The notes beneath the pieces are model-generated. The model was not told the origin of the DNA. It was given only the letters and a program-made list of their open reading frames with translations, and searched no databases. DNA of 64,000 nt from positions 4,774,001 to 4,838,000 of the forward strand of contig NW_026515543.1 in NCBI RefSeq assembly GCF_014898815.1, in the 5' to 3' direction. Source of the stretch: Panonychus citri (Eukaryota; Arthropoda; Arachnida; Trombidiformes; Tetranychidae). Shown in pieces: positions 47,481 through 62,623 of this stretch; within the stretch, counting starts at the first letter, position 1, and each line of letters opens with the position of its first letter. The translations under genes were made by a program, and so were the position numbers.

Positions 47481-50400
47481 TAACTAATTAAATCTAATTT
47501 AAAGGTGTGTTTGGTCTTTAAATGATTTCCTTTGATTGTTCAATAAAATTTACTAATCAAATCTAAAATGATCAATCAAACTAATGCAAAATCCAATGGT
47601 CAAGATCCAATACTAGCCAATGACTTAACTGACAGGTAATAATAAATAAACTAATTACAATATTAATCATAATAATATAATAGATGAAAATAAAAAAAAA
47701 CAGCAAAGTAAAAGTTAATTAAAACCTCAATCATATTTAATTAGCTTCCAGAAAATCAGTTGCTATCTTTGTAATACTTATATTAAGGTAACAATCAACT
47801 GAACCAAAAAAAAAACAATAATAACATTGGATTAATTTACTCGCTATTATAATTTATTATCCTAATGAATATAATATATTAAATAATTATCATGATAATA
47901 TTAATCCAGGAATTGAGGTCAATCTTAAATTGTTATAAATTAAGGAAATGGCTGATAAATGATTGAAGAGATTGTGTAATAAGTGAGATTGATTAGATTC
48001 CATAGTAAGATGATGACGATGATTAGGAAGATAATTATAATTATCGAGATATAAATAATTTAATTGTAATTATAATCATCATCTGATTGATCAGTTTTAT
48101 CTTTTTTTTTGTTCAAAAAGTGTAAAATAGTTGATGTAAAATCTTTGGTCTAGTTGGGCCTCAGATTTGACCTTCTCTTTTAGCTTAACTACAATTAGTT
48201 AACTATTAGCTAAATTGTTATCATGAAATTGACTTTTTAACCATCACAATTTAATCATACTAATAATATAATAATAATAGTCTATGAAGATAATAAGATT
48301 TCTTGTTAATTTTTAATTTTTTTTTTCCTTTCAAATAGAAAACACTTTTTACCAAGCAAATTGCCTTGGGCTACAAACGATGATGATTAAGATGATGCAA
48401 GTAAAAGAAACAAGGTGAAAAAGGAGATATTTATCATCACTATCATCATCTTCTCCATCGTCTTCATCATCTCTCTGTCAAATATCTGCCAATTCATCAA
48501 CATAATCCTAAGGTAAAAAGGATCCAAGTCAAAAGCCTAAAAACCCAAAAACTCAAAGACCTTAAGAGACTTTAGATCAATCTAATTTTGCAATTCAATT
48601 GAGACACAAAAGATGAGGATGAAAAGATGACGAACATCAAGTAGCTCCTTTAATCATCATCATCATCATCATCACCATAACAATGTGAACATAAAGATAA
48701 GATGGGAACGAGAAGTTACTTGCAACTTTTGGACAGGGAACATAAAGTCGAGTTAAGTGTTGACAGAACTTTTTTTCATTCTTTTTTTTTCATCTTCTTT
48801 TGTCAAGATTTATCCATCGATACCATGGACAAGAGATGACCTCCTCCTCCTCCTCTCGACAATATGGACATAACGGGAGATAACGTGATATTTGGCCTTA
48901 AAATCGAGATACAAAGGGAACAATGAACAGAATAAAAAAGTAAATACCTTATCCGTAAAAAAAGGTATTGGTTACAATTCAATAGATTCAATGTATTCAC
49001 TCATTTGTATCTTAATCCATTTCATAATCACGATGATTAAGCTTAACAATTTGTTATCTTCCCCCGAATCAGATTAACTGTTAATATTTCATCTCTCTCT
49101 CTCTCTCTCTTCATTGATAAACTTAATCTCTTCAAAAATGAGACATCTTATCAAATAATTTCCTTCTCATATTCAGGATAGATTATTGAAAATTTAAGTC
49201 CATTCAATTTGAATTAAGTGATATTATTATTATATTATATTCTGTATATAATATTTAAAGGCCACTTTTTTGTACCTTAATCGTATTGTTGATTGTATTA
49301 AATATCCGAAAGTAACCAAAACCTTTTAACGGATAAAAAGCAAAAGCCTTTAGTTTTTGCATCTCCTTGATTGTTGTTCATCAGGATTAGATTTAGATTT
49401 GAAATTAGGAAGATAAAAAATGGAGGACAGATTATTATCATCTCTCTCATATCCTAATTGTGTTAAGATTAATGGGACAATTTAAGTTTTATCATGATGA
49501 TTATTAGATAATCACTTTTGAGTTTTTTTTCTTCATCCCATTCAAAAGTTTCATGTTGATTACAAATCATCATCATCATCATTCATTGATTAATATTATT
49601 TAAAAGTGATCAATTAGTTGCTTCTTGATTCAATTGATGATTAGTTGATGATCGTTGTTAATTACTTTAAATGTAAATTATAAGGTTGGTGTGTTTGATG
49701 AATGATTACATTTAAGTTAATTTGATTTTTGATTATCTTTTTTTTTTATTTGATTATTTGGTGTTGCCAGAAATCATTCATTGTATTAGTTAATTTAATT
49801 GTACAGGTTATGATGATTTGATTGTGATGCAAATTTTACAACAAACTTGATTGTTGTTATTAACCTTTTCTTGATTATTATTAATAGCACCTTGAAAACG
49901 GGATTCAAATTGAATAACAATTTAATTTCTGATCATTTAAGTAAAATTATAAATGTTAACAATCAGCTTTCATCATTGAAGTGAATTAAAAAAAAAGTTT
50001 CAACAATCAGATGATGATGATGAAATTATTATTTTTTTATCACAATTACATGATGATGTTGATTGTGTTTATCATTTTGATACAATAATAATCCGTCAAC
50101 ATTTACTCATCAATCCCTATCATTATCATTTAAAATGTGTTGGTCAAGTCAATAGTAGCAGTTTAAATTGTTGTTATTGTTGGTAAATTAACAACAATCA
50201 ACAATCAAATCAAGCAAATCGGAAGCATACAAATTGTACACTCATCATGATGAAAAAAAAATATATCAACCTAAGTGTATATTAGTTATAATAATACCTG
50301 TACATGTTTCAAGGATGAGACTATGATGATGATGATGATGATGATGAGGAAGATAAATATATAAGGTGATAAAGGTGAAGATGAATCAAGCTCAATATAT

Positions 50401-53400
50401 TATTATCATCTCAAGCAGAATGTCATATAAATAGTGAACAAACAAAGGTAAACTTACCTGAGCTTTCATCATGATTATCTCATGATATTTGTCCTCATCA
50501 TCATCCAATGAATAATTTCAATCTCATCTGATTATCATCTTAATACATATACAATTATGATGATCAAAGATAAACAAAATCTAAATGTGAACATTGATCA
50601 GAATCAATTTAGTAAATGATGATCATGATGATCATGATAATATAATAAGTACTGAATCATGATGATCAAAATCAATTCACCTGGAAGATTAAATTGATTG
50701 TTGAAGATTAAATCAATTGGATCAACTTCAATACTAATCAGTGGTAGTGATGAAAATGATATTGATCATTGAAGGTGTTAATCACAATTAGATTCTCAAC
50801 TTTCTCAATCTAACATGTTAACCAAACAATCAAAGTTTACTTACGATAATCAAGTAAACAATCAATGAGGTAAAAAAAAAAATAACATAATCAATGTCAG
50901 TTTATTAATTGATAATAATCATCAATGAAAAACAAACAAATTACAATAATGTAAAACTTTCACCAACCTGTAATTAGAGCTGATTAATCAGGTAAGGAAA
51001 CGATGATGAGAAGGGGAAAAATGTATTTCAATTGATGATTGAGATGATGATGATAATTTATTAATCATTTGGCAACTAATCATCAACCTAATCATGATGA
51101 GAACGCCTTAAAATCAATTTTACAAAAACCCAACTATTAACAGGGAAGGGAAAAAATATCTTACCTTGTTATTGTCAAGTAATCAAAGTAAAAAGCATAA
51201 AAATGAAGCATCAGATAATTTTAGTTCTGATGATGATGTTTCCTCCCATCATCATGCTCCTCATCCTCATCATCTTCAACTCCCATGATAATTTAGGTTC
51301 ATAAAAATTGAAATGAATGAAAATGAACATAAATTCATTTTCAATGTAACCAAAGCAACAACAAAAGGCATGTCAATGAGTTGATGAGTTGCTTGAGGTT
51401 TTTTTGTTGTTGTTGCTCCTCTTTGACAGCTCTATTAAAGCTTTATGATGATGATGATGATGAAGATAATGATGAGAGAGAGGATGATTGAAATAGGGCA
51501 ACTAATTAGTCTAAATCCTGATTCAAATCTCTCTATCATTCTCATCATTTTCATCTCCATCTCCATCTTGCCTTCCATCATTTGTCAAATGAGAAATAGT
51601 TTCTTTGCAAAAATCACTTAACTCTCATCATCATCTTCATCATCTTCATCTTCATCTTCATCTTCATCTTCATTTTCATTTTCATCCTCATCCTTTTGCT
51701 TTTGTAAGCAAAATTTTTTTACTATGCATTTGTAATTGTTGATATTGTTGTTATAGCTTTTTAACAGTATCATTAATTTTCACTTAATTGTCTCATCTCA
51801 ATCTTACAATTAACACGAATTGGTAATGATATTAATTTAACTGTTACCATTTTCATGGAATGATAATAAAGATTCGCAATTTAATTTAATCGTTGCAAAC
51901 TTTAATTAATCTAATTAAAATAACTTTAAGTTAACTGTTATCTAGAATATATTTGTTTTTCTTTCAATGCTTTTCAATATGTAACCTTAATTGTTGTTAT
52001 TTATCATTTGATTGATTACCATTGTTTTGATTGTGTTTGTTGTTAAACTGTAACACAAACTGAATCAGTTTATCTCTCTCACTCTCTTAATTAATATTAA
52101 TTAAGACAACTAGAAGGACAATTAATGATCTATAGTTTAAAACAACAAGATGAGTTAATATCACAACAATTAAGGGATAACAATTAAGCTTTGAAATATT
52201 TTTCATTCTAAAAAAAACAATATCAAAAGTAATTAATTATTATTATGTTTGTGCCTAATCATTGGTTAATAAAGACAAACTTACTATTAATATGATTTCC
52301 ACAATCAAGAGACACTAATTAACTTGATTGTGTGAGAACCTTTGGTTAACAGTCTTAATTATTATTATATTAAGATGATAATAATCATAATAAGATAATC
52401 AAACTGTCACATACAAATGGGAATGAAAAATATTTACAAGAAAAGTAAAATCTTAATTAATGTTCACAACAATTAACCATGATGATATAATCAAGAAATT
52501 TAAATCATCTGTTCATTGTCACATCTTTTTTGTTTATAAGGGATAAAGATGATGATGATGATAAGCCAAGATGAAGATTCCAACCATTAGGATGATGAAG
52601 ATTAAAGGTGATGATGATAATATTTACTGTTGGTCATTTCCTGGTAACAACAATGGAAACAGATGGACATTGGGATGGACATTGATACGAAAAATTGAGC
52701 AGGAAAAAAGGTAACAATCCAAAAGCTATTGAAAATATAAATAAAAGAGAGTAAAAAATTATTAGATTAATAAATTATTATGTATTCTAATAGGTTAATA
52801 AGTTATTAAAGTATAAACATAAGTCACCATAGATAAACATAAAGATGATGTTGATATTTGTCAACTAATTTCCGATCTCAATCAATCCAGGAAGTGACCT
52901 TATAATGAATTATATTGATCATATCCTCTAATTGTTATGATTAATATTGAACTTATTTTGATTCTCTCTCTCCAATGTTTATCTTATTATTTTCATCGTT
53001 CACCTTTATTAATCTATTGATTAAGTTAATCGTCATCATCATCACCATCATCCATGAAAGCCACAAGCTATGTATTCATGAATTGTTGACACTTTCAATA
53101 AAAACTGATCAACAGTAAATTTAATCTCAGTTGATCAAATTTGATTATTGTTTGATTTTCATTGATTTAACTTGATCACTTTGGTCAATATGATCAAAAA
53201 GCAACATTACCAAAAAAAAATATATAATAAAGTCAACCTCAGATCAGATCAAAGTTAATGTTAATTGTAAACAATCAAAATCAATTTTTTCACTTCTACT
53301 TTAAGTAAATGTATTCAATATAATATTTATGCGATTACTTGAAACAATTTACTTAATTTTCAATGGATCATTAGTAATATCATTAACTTTTAGATTGTCA

Positions 53401-55966
53401 AAATTTAATAACAATGTTAAGGTCACCAAAATGATAAACACAATAATAAGGTGGAGGGATTAACAGGGTGGTTACATGATACTGAGTTTGATTAGATTTA
53501 AAATTTAAACATTAGACTTACAATTTGATTTTTGTTCCCTGATACCTGTAACTTGATTCTGTAAATTGTATCCAGAGTATCATTTATCCCCTTTGTTATC
53601 ATCCTCATCATCAGAACCAGATCTTATCCTTCACCTCCTCCTAAAAATATAATACATTGGATCCATTGGATTATCATTTGAAAAATGGCAATCTCGTTTC
53701 TCTGTTAATGGATGAGTATGAGATGAAGTTTAATTTATCTTTAATCCGGTTAACAGGGTAACAATTAAAGAGAGTATAGTTTACTGAATAGAGAAGGAGA
53801 AAAAAATAGGAATAGATTATCAGATAATGATGATAATGATAATGAGAAGATGATCTCTCTCTCTCTCTCTCTTTTTCTATCCTTTTCTCTTCTAAATCAA
53901 GGGAGAAAAAACTAATTTTAAACATTGAACATTGTTAAAAGATGATGACGATGATGATGAAGGAGAGAAGCCTGAGAATCAGATTACAGTTAATTGTCGC
54001 ACTTAATTTTGATAATCATTCATGAGTTTGTATTACAAAACTTTTCCCTGTCAAATGTTAACAACAAATCTGATAGTTTCTGTTTGTTTTTATTTCTCTT
54101 TGATATCTTTCTCATCTTTTTAAAGTTTTTTTCTTCTTATTTCATCATCATCATCATCATCTCACATCATTTCACTCATCTGCTTTGCTTCTCATCAACT
54201 TTCAACTCCATGTAAACACAACAGAAAAACGCTCATGGAGTATGAATGTATTATTATTACAACAATTACTGTTGATGATGTTGAAATTGCTCTGTTAATT
54301 TAACTGGCAACTGTGAATCAAATGGTTCCTATTCATAGATTTACACCTTCCTTTGATTGTCTCTTTCACAATTTGCTATTGTTGTTTGGTTAAATTAATT
54401 CATTTTGGTTCCAGGTAAATGAACTTTATCGTTCTAGTTACTTTCTTTTGAGACTTTTCCTCTGTTGTATATCTGGTTGTTGTTGTTGTTGTTACAGATG
54501 ATGGTGAAGATGATTTTTATCATTTAGTAAACAAAAGTAAACGTTTGTGTTACTTATTACGTATTATTGCAATTACAATTATCCATAACTATCGAGGCAC
54601 AATCAGTCTAATTGTCTATGATTCTAAGTGTTTACTGGCTCCTGTTTGATGGGACAGATGAATAGCAAAAGAGATAAAGTATCATGAGAAGAGAAATGAA
54701 AACAAAAGTATTGCAGTTATTACCTTTTCTACTATATTCCTTGTACAAAGATATTGTCAACAATATAAATAAATGAGAGAGAGAGAGAGGGAGAAATGGG
54801 AGCAGCATAGGAAGATAATTAGCTTGATAATAGATCTATGAGCAATTTGATAATAGTAATAATCATGGTAATGGTAAAGTTTTACCTGATGATAGTTGTG
54901 GTGATGATTATACACAGAGAGAGAGTTGAAATTAATGGTGAAAAGGATAAAATTGAATGAAAATAATAGCAAATTAAAGGTAAATCCACAAAGGAATGGT
55001 TTTTGTAATGTAATTCCTGTTACATGTTATGGTTTGAGTTCCAAGATGCTTCCTACCTCAGATGAATAGATAGACAGGTTTCCATTGAGAAAAGAAGATA
55101 TCATGCTGACCAAGGAACAATCTACAAGAAATAAGATGAGAGAGAAGAGAGAAAAAAAATCTTATTATAACATTGACCAAGAAACTCGCCTCAAGCTTAT
55201 ACACTCTCTCTACACTAAGATGTAGAAAGGAAACTGTGATCAACAATTATAAAAGATCAGGAGGAATAAAAGAAAAGAGATGAGCATGAAGAAGAAGAAG
55301 ATGAAATTGGAATAGAAGAAGAAGAAAGTAAAAGATGAATGTTCCAAGGAAAAGCAACAAGGCAAAACTCACAATCTAATGTAAGAGAAGATGTGAAAGG
55401 TTTTTCTCTTTCTCTTTTTCGTTTTAATTATAATTTCCATTGGATCATTAGTTTATCACTAAGATCAAGTCACAAATCTTATTAAAATAGAAACTCACCT
55501 GAAAACAATACACTGATTGTTATCACATTGATTATCCCAGAATAAATTAAACAAGAGACAAAAACAAAAGACAAAACCAATACATGAGAATATCAACCAA
55601 TCAACCAGAATCAAGTGATTAATTGAACACAATCAGTCTTAAATGTGGTAAATTGATTGACAATGAGAAGAAAACAATCAGATTAAATTAGATTGTTACA
55701 ATTCCAAACCAAATGAAAACATGATGAAGAAAAAAATAATTAAAGAAAATTGATCCATAAGGGTTAGTTTGTTAATTGATTTTCTATTCGCAATCATGAG
55801 ATTTCCCCTTTTTTCGTTTTTCACAAAATTTTAATTTTGTTTACCTTTTGATTGACTTGCACGAATTAACTAATTTAATTCACTAATCAATTTAATCAAT
55901 ATCATTTATCTTTTTTATTATTGTTAATCTCTTTTTCACTGACCATTGGTGTTTCTCGCTCTTCAG
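47481..55966. other. No gene recognised; simple repeats
   Basis: AT-rich sequence with many ATC/GAT stretches (for example 50323-50346 and about 51625-51680) and TC runs near 49090 and 53854-53872. Only short, low-complexity open frames. Confidence 0.5.
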
Positions 55967-56483
55967 TCAAAATAAAGTAAGTGACCATCTTGAAGGTTGA
56001 ATCTTTTTTCTATAATTATTTGTTAGGTTTTTGCGTGAACATCAAATAAAACTGTTAACCTAAAATCTTTTGGGTTTAATCAGAAATTTCATTTCATTTG
56101 ATTTTATTTGCTGATCTTCATCATCTTGGTTCTCTCTCTCTCTCTCATCCTCCATCTTCTTCTCCTTTTCTTTGCCATACCTTTTATCTGATATTCGTGG
56201 GTAACCTTAATATCATTTTTGTTTTATCTCTTTACAGAAAATTCTCTGAGTCAAATTGGTGGAATTACAAATAATCAATGGTGACCCGTTTAGCCTCAGA
56301 GAAAGAGGATATATTTCATCAGGAGAATCAAAGGGAATTTCAATTTCGATGCCTATTCAGACCTTTCAGAGTTGTAGCTCAGAATTATTATCTTACCAAT
56401 TTCGCTCATCAATACATCTCAATGGTTCGTTGAGACTAAAAGTTTCATTTCAAATTTTTAATTCTTTTTTGGTAATAGAATGA
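55967..56483 (+). other. Splice-like signals and open segment
   Basis: CTCTTCAG at 55966 and GTAAGT at 55977 are only 10 nt apart, a micro-exon-like arrangement. A second acceptor (CTCTTTACAG) ends at 56237 and is followed by moderately GC-rich sequence. An open frame of about 77 codons (56250-56483; contains INGDPFSLRERGYISSGESK) begins just after an in-frame stop inside the would-be exon, so it fits a UTR exon better than coding sequence. Confidence 0.15.
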
Positions 56484-59400
56484 GAGTTTTAAATTTGACG
56501 TTAAATCAATTTGTTAAATTTGATTATCATTTGAACTCCACCTTAAAAATGTTCTCTTATTCTTGATTTTCTTTTCTCATACTCTTTTTCAGGCTTTTCA
56601 TCGTCATGAGCATCTTCATGCTCATCATCATCATCATCATCATTCCTTGGCAATTTTTTTCTCTTTGTTTCGTTTCATTTTTTTTCTTCCTTCATTTGGA
56701 TCCACAATTCATCAGCTGATCGCGTGCTTATCAGAATCACAAGCAAATCACAATTAAACCTCACCTATGTGAGAGTGGATTGTGTGTTTTCACCATGATA
56801 ATCAGTGAGTAAAGGTAAAGAGGGAGATAATTTTCTCTCTCACTCACTCACTTTTACTGTAGCAAAAAAAGTGCAAAGAAATTACAATAATTAAGGCTTG
56901 GTTAGTTTCTCCATTATAATCAACGTAAGTAGTAATAGTTATCTTTCCTAAATTAATAACGCAAACAAAGCATTAATTCAAACGCAATTAATGTTATCAT
57001 TATGTGGTTTTGACAATTAAATCTCCGATGATAATAATCATTAAATGATAATAGTGATAATTATCAAATATACAAACAATCAGGTTGATGATTTTCCCTC
57101 CAATCCTTTTAAATTAAACTACAAAGTGTTAGATTTCATAAGTAATATGATTAAGTTTAGAAATGAGTTTTAATCAGCTAAAAAGTAATTAATACAATTT
57201 AGATTAATTAGAGTTCATAACATTGATTGGAACCCATTAAATTGAGTGTTGATTGTTTTTCCAACAATCAACAATTTTAATGATAATGATGGATCTTCAT
57301 TATGATCATTCATTCAATGATTTAATCAATTTGTCTTTCTCTTAATTGTTTGGTAACAATTAATTAAAATGATTTGATTTCTTCCTTTTCTTCCTGTTTA
57401 CATTGCAAATCAAATAATCTCATCTAAATTAGTTAACTGATTAATTAGTAAGATGTTTTAATTGTTATTATAAGATGATTAACCTTTTCTCCTCTTCCTT
57501 AATTATCATAACTTGCCATTGATTAATCAAGTAAATACACTAATCAAATCTAAATAAACTTATATACTTAATCTATCCCAATTAAGAGTAAAGTAATTCA
57601 ACAATAATTAGATCAACATTTAATGACAACAATTAGAGTCTAGACACAGTATGATTAACTTACAATTAAATTGTAAATCACAATTAACCATTAACGATGA
57701 GATTAAACATAAAATGGATTAAAGAAAATAAATCCAATGAAATGTTGACCATCAATCAATCAGATTAGTTTTAATCTGATTGATTATCATGAGATAATCA
57801 CAATAACTAACAACCAAAAAAAAAATAAATAATTATCAATGATTAAGATTAACAATTAACAAACAACCCATTGAGAAAATTTAATTGTCTACTCCCAAGA
57901 TTAAGAATAACAATAAAAATGATCAATTCAACTAAACGATAAGTTAAATTGATTTAGTTAATGAAGTGATAATGGTTATTAATAAATCTTATCAAATTAC
58001 CATTAAACGATCAGTAATTTAATTTAAATCTTAATAGTAAACAATCAAAATTGTAAGCAATAAAGTGCAACAATAATTTTTGCTCAATGGAAAATAATTT
58101 ATTCTAATTTTTTTCACTCCAATCTTTTAACTGTCAACAGCAATTTAATATCGTTCATTGAATCAACAACAAATTAATAAAAATGATGTTTTTTTCACAG
58201 AGAATCCAATCCATAGGCAATGGTAAACTTTACATTGGAAAGTCTTATGCAAACAATGATGAGAAAGGCAACAAATAGATTACAATTTGAATGGTAAATG
58301 GATAAACAATTGGTTGATAAATTGAAGCGTTTAAAGGGAAAAAAGATCAACAGTGATTTAAGTTTATACTTTAAAGGATTAACGATGAAGATTAAGATTA
58401 CTGTTTATGGTTGACACTCGTTGGTAACCCAGATAATTGTTATAACAAGAAGAGGAGGAAGATGAAGATGAATGGGAAGGATCAAGGGAAAAGAAGGAGG
58501 AAAAAGACAAAGAACCAACGGTGGAAGAGGAAAAAAATGAAAGATTTTAGGATGAAGATGAACGGAAACAGTTGAATATGTTGATCGACAATAACAGTAA
58601 TAATACTCATGTAGTATGATGATGAAGATGAAGATGAAGATGGAGATGGAGATGATAAAGGTGTGTCATCCTCTTACTTTTCTTTTCCATTTTTGTCTCT
58701 GTGGATGAAGAGAAAGATCAACAACGAAAGCAATTAATCCGATGAGGATGTTGATCGGCGGTGGTACCAAGAAGAAGAGGAGGAGAAGAGACAGTTTTTT
58801 GTATTCTAATGGGTGGCAAAGGTATTAAGGAGACGCTGGTGGTGGTGGTGGTGAAGGAGAAGGAGGATTTTGGAGAGGGTAACCCTGGGGAATGTGATGA
58901 GGATGATTATTATTTTCCTCTCTCTCTCTCTCCTCTCCTGCTAATTGAAAAGAAACTAATAGAATATATAATTTATGTATAAAAAAGTCAATCAACCAAT
59001 CTTAAGGTTCATCCTCATCTTTTTCATCAATATTCTGTTTTCATCTTTATCCTTATCATCTTGATCATCTATTTGATGGTCCATTGAATTAATAAATCAA
59101 CCCTAAATCATATCATTATTATTTACCTTTTTCAAAGGGAAAATCATATGGTTGATTTTTTTTCAAACTCTAATCAAGTTAATGAAAAATATTTTCTGTT
59201 AATGATCAAATTGATGGTGTGATGATCAAGCATCATATTTGCATGCGAAAAGTGAAAATTATGCTTAATGGTGAGGATGAAGTTGTTCATCATCATCATC
59301 ATCATCATCTTTATCAAAAGCAGCATCATTTTTAATTTATATATATTTCTTGGTTAAAGTATTGATTTAATGAAAGAGAAACAAATTATTAACATCCAGA

Positions 59401-59695
59401 TGATGATGAGGATGATAAACAAGATGAGAATAAGACTAATTTGGTGAAACTAATTTTCTGTTCAATATTTAATTTATCCATTTATTTGGAAACAAATTTT
59501 TCAGCTCAAAAGATGAAGACATAGATAAAGATGAGGATGCTAAGAGGGTGATGTAGGAGTGATGATAAAAAGTGAGTAAACATGAAGATGAGGGAGCAAA
59601 ATGATATAATGTATTAATGTTAGAAATTTTTTCCTCGCTTTTTTCAATTGATATGATCAACAATCAACTTGAAAGAGGATGAAAAGCAAAGGTCC

Positions 59696-59730
<35 letters not shown>

Positions 59731-62580
59731 TAGGAATGACCTGGGATATTATCATCCTCATCCTCATCATCCTTATCATCACCTCGAAACTTTTTCAATA
59801 TAAATAAATATAAAAAAGGGAATCAACGATTTGTGAAAGATCAACAACAATATCAATTGAATCTGAAAGTAAATTAACAAAAGTCATCGGCGTAAATGAA
59901 TGATGATCAATTGTGATTAACATAAAATTGAACACAATGGACAACAATCAACCAACAATTTACTCAACCATTAAGAGACTTACCTTAAAAAAAAGGAGAC
60001 AACAAGTTCAATGGTAGCAACAATCAACACGAGAAAAAAACGATAAAGTTAATCATAAATCATGATCACTATTCAGAAGTTGATTCACAAAACTATTTCA
60101 ATTTGAATCTAAGGTGTAAACAATCAAGGAAAATATTTCACAACAATTTAACAACAATTCAATTTCCATCTCGAAGGTGAAGTAACTTTTACAATGAAAA
60201 TTGATTCAAATCACTGGACCAAAATCAAATCAACTGACCATTGTTGTTGGGTCAATATAATGGATTCTAAACCTAATAAAACCATAGAAATATTAACAAT
60301 TTAGATACAACAATTAACCAATTTAACCATGTAAATCATATTGCTCGTTGGGATAGTAAATAAATGTTACTTAATTGTTGAATTAACTTTTTTAAACCAC
60401 CAAAGTTTAGATAATTGTTACCTTCATTGTAATTAGAAAATTGCGAAAAAAGTTAATCAATTAACTAATCAATCGTGTGTGTGTCTGTATTTGTTTTAAG
60501 TTTCTGATTGTGTGAGGTAAATCAATTAAATTGCAAGTGATTAACCTTGCACAATTAACGGTAACTAAATTACAAATAGTAAAACTTAGTAACTGTGAAA
60601 ACTTTTTTTTGTTCATTTCAATTGTTTGGGAATAAGAAAAACAAACAAACAAATGATTATAATTAATTGTAATCAACTCAATTCAGTTTATTATTATTGT
60701 GTAGTAGTTGTATCATCAAATTTAATTGCAAACAATATCCCCAATCCAAAACACGCAATAAAACAATCAACAATTAAGTAAATTATTGGAAACTTTTTTG
60801 TTCATACTTTCATCCAAACGTAATAGTATTTACAATAGTTTAAGTTTCTTGATAATTTAATTACAGAAAGCAACAATTGTTAGTTAACAATTTAGGACAA
60901 CTGTTCAAATATCAACAATTAGGAAAACATCATAATGATAATCATGATGAAAATTAATGTTAATCATTTACAATTAATTCATTTTCTACCCACAGATTGT
61001 GTTAAACGTTGAACACGTTGGATAACAAAAGGTAAACACAATTTACATTGAGAATCAAGTTCGTGAGTTAAGAGATTAACCAGAACTACAGAGATGATAA
61101 TTAAGATGATGATGATGATGATGATGATGATAATGAAGATAAGGTGAATTAGTGGTTTTCTAGAGGACACATAATTCAAAAAGGTAATATCATAAACTCT
61201 GAATTCTCATGTTCCGAAAAGTCAATGTAAAGGTAAAGTTAATCACGAAAGTGAATCTTATGCTTTCTTGATTTTCCATCATCATTATTATTATCATCAT
61301 CATCATCATCTTCCTTTTTCATCTCAGTATGTTTGTCACAGAAGTGATTATGGATAATTGCCCTAAGGGTATTCGGTAAGAGGATGAGTAACATATTGAG
61401 ATTACGATTGTTGTTATTTCCTTTTCCACCATCAAACTTATCTACCATCAATTAGGTAACCAGAGTGAAGATGAATATCAACCTAATCATTATAAAAGTC
61501 TTAACAATCAACTAAAATGTCATGAAAATTAACACACACACACAGAGCGAGAGATAAACTCATGCACTGGACTCGCGTGGGTGATGATGATGTACACTAA
61601 TTATCATTATAATCATCAATTAAATTTGTAAATTCTGTTAGTTTTAAAATGGAAACCAGAATATATTAAGAGCAAGAGATGATCTAATTTACATATTTTC
61701 CATCCTGTATTCATATTACTGTACAATTATAATCATCTTCATACTAATATTATGATTATAACAATTACAATATCAACATGGGCCACACAGTAACTTACCT
61801 TTTGGCCAGGTTATTGTTGTGCTTTGTTTATTATTATGGTTAAACTTTTACAATAAAAATGAATTTAATTAACTTTGAAAATCTCATCAACAATCAACAA
61901 CAATAACAACAATTAACTCCTCCTCTTTAGCACGTTTCAATATCAAATAGCACATCAAGTCCTCCTCCCCCTCCCAGCACTACTGAATCTTGATGATGAA
62001 GATGGAGTTGAATGATGATGATGATGATGATGATTGGATATGGTGTTTGTTGGCTCGTATATTGCCTGGAGGAAGATGAGGAATAAATTATTTGAATAAA
62101 TTGAAATGGTAAATTTTTATCTTCCAATGGACAATCAACTAATAATATATATATACGATATTCACTTGACTGATATAACTGAATCATTTCAATTAACTTA
62201 ATTGTTAGGGTATGTTGATCAATTCATTTAACTGTGATGATTGATAAAAGAGTAAGTGAAAGATTCAAACAGAAACTTAACAATTAAACTAATCAAATGA
62301 GATTATAAAATATTCACAGTCACAGTTATTATTAAATTAAAATTACTAATTGATTGTAATCTCTTTAATATATCTCAATTGTCATAATACTAATCATGGT
62401 AATCAAATTAATTCTACTCATATTGTTACTGTTAATTCAGTTGATAAATATACAGGAAAAAATGTATAACAAAACCTCAGAAAATTAATTTAAAACAATT
62501 GCTATTCAATTGTAATCATCCAATGAGAAGATAACGGTAAATCCTATTTTCGGTCCAACTGTCAACAGAATTAAATCTCA

Positions 62581-62623
<43 letters not shown>
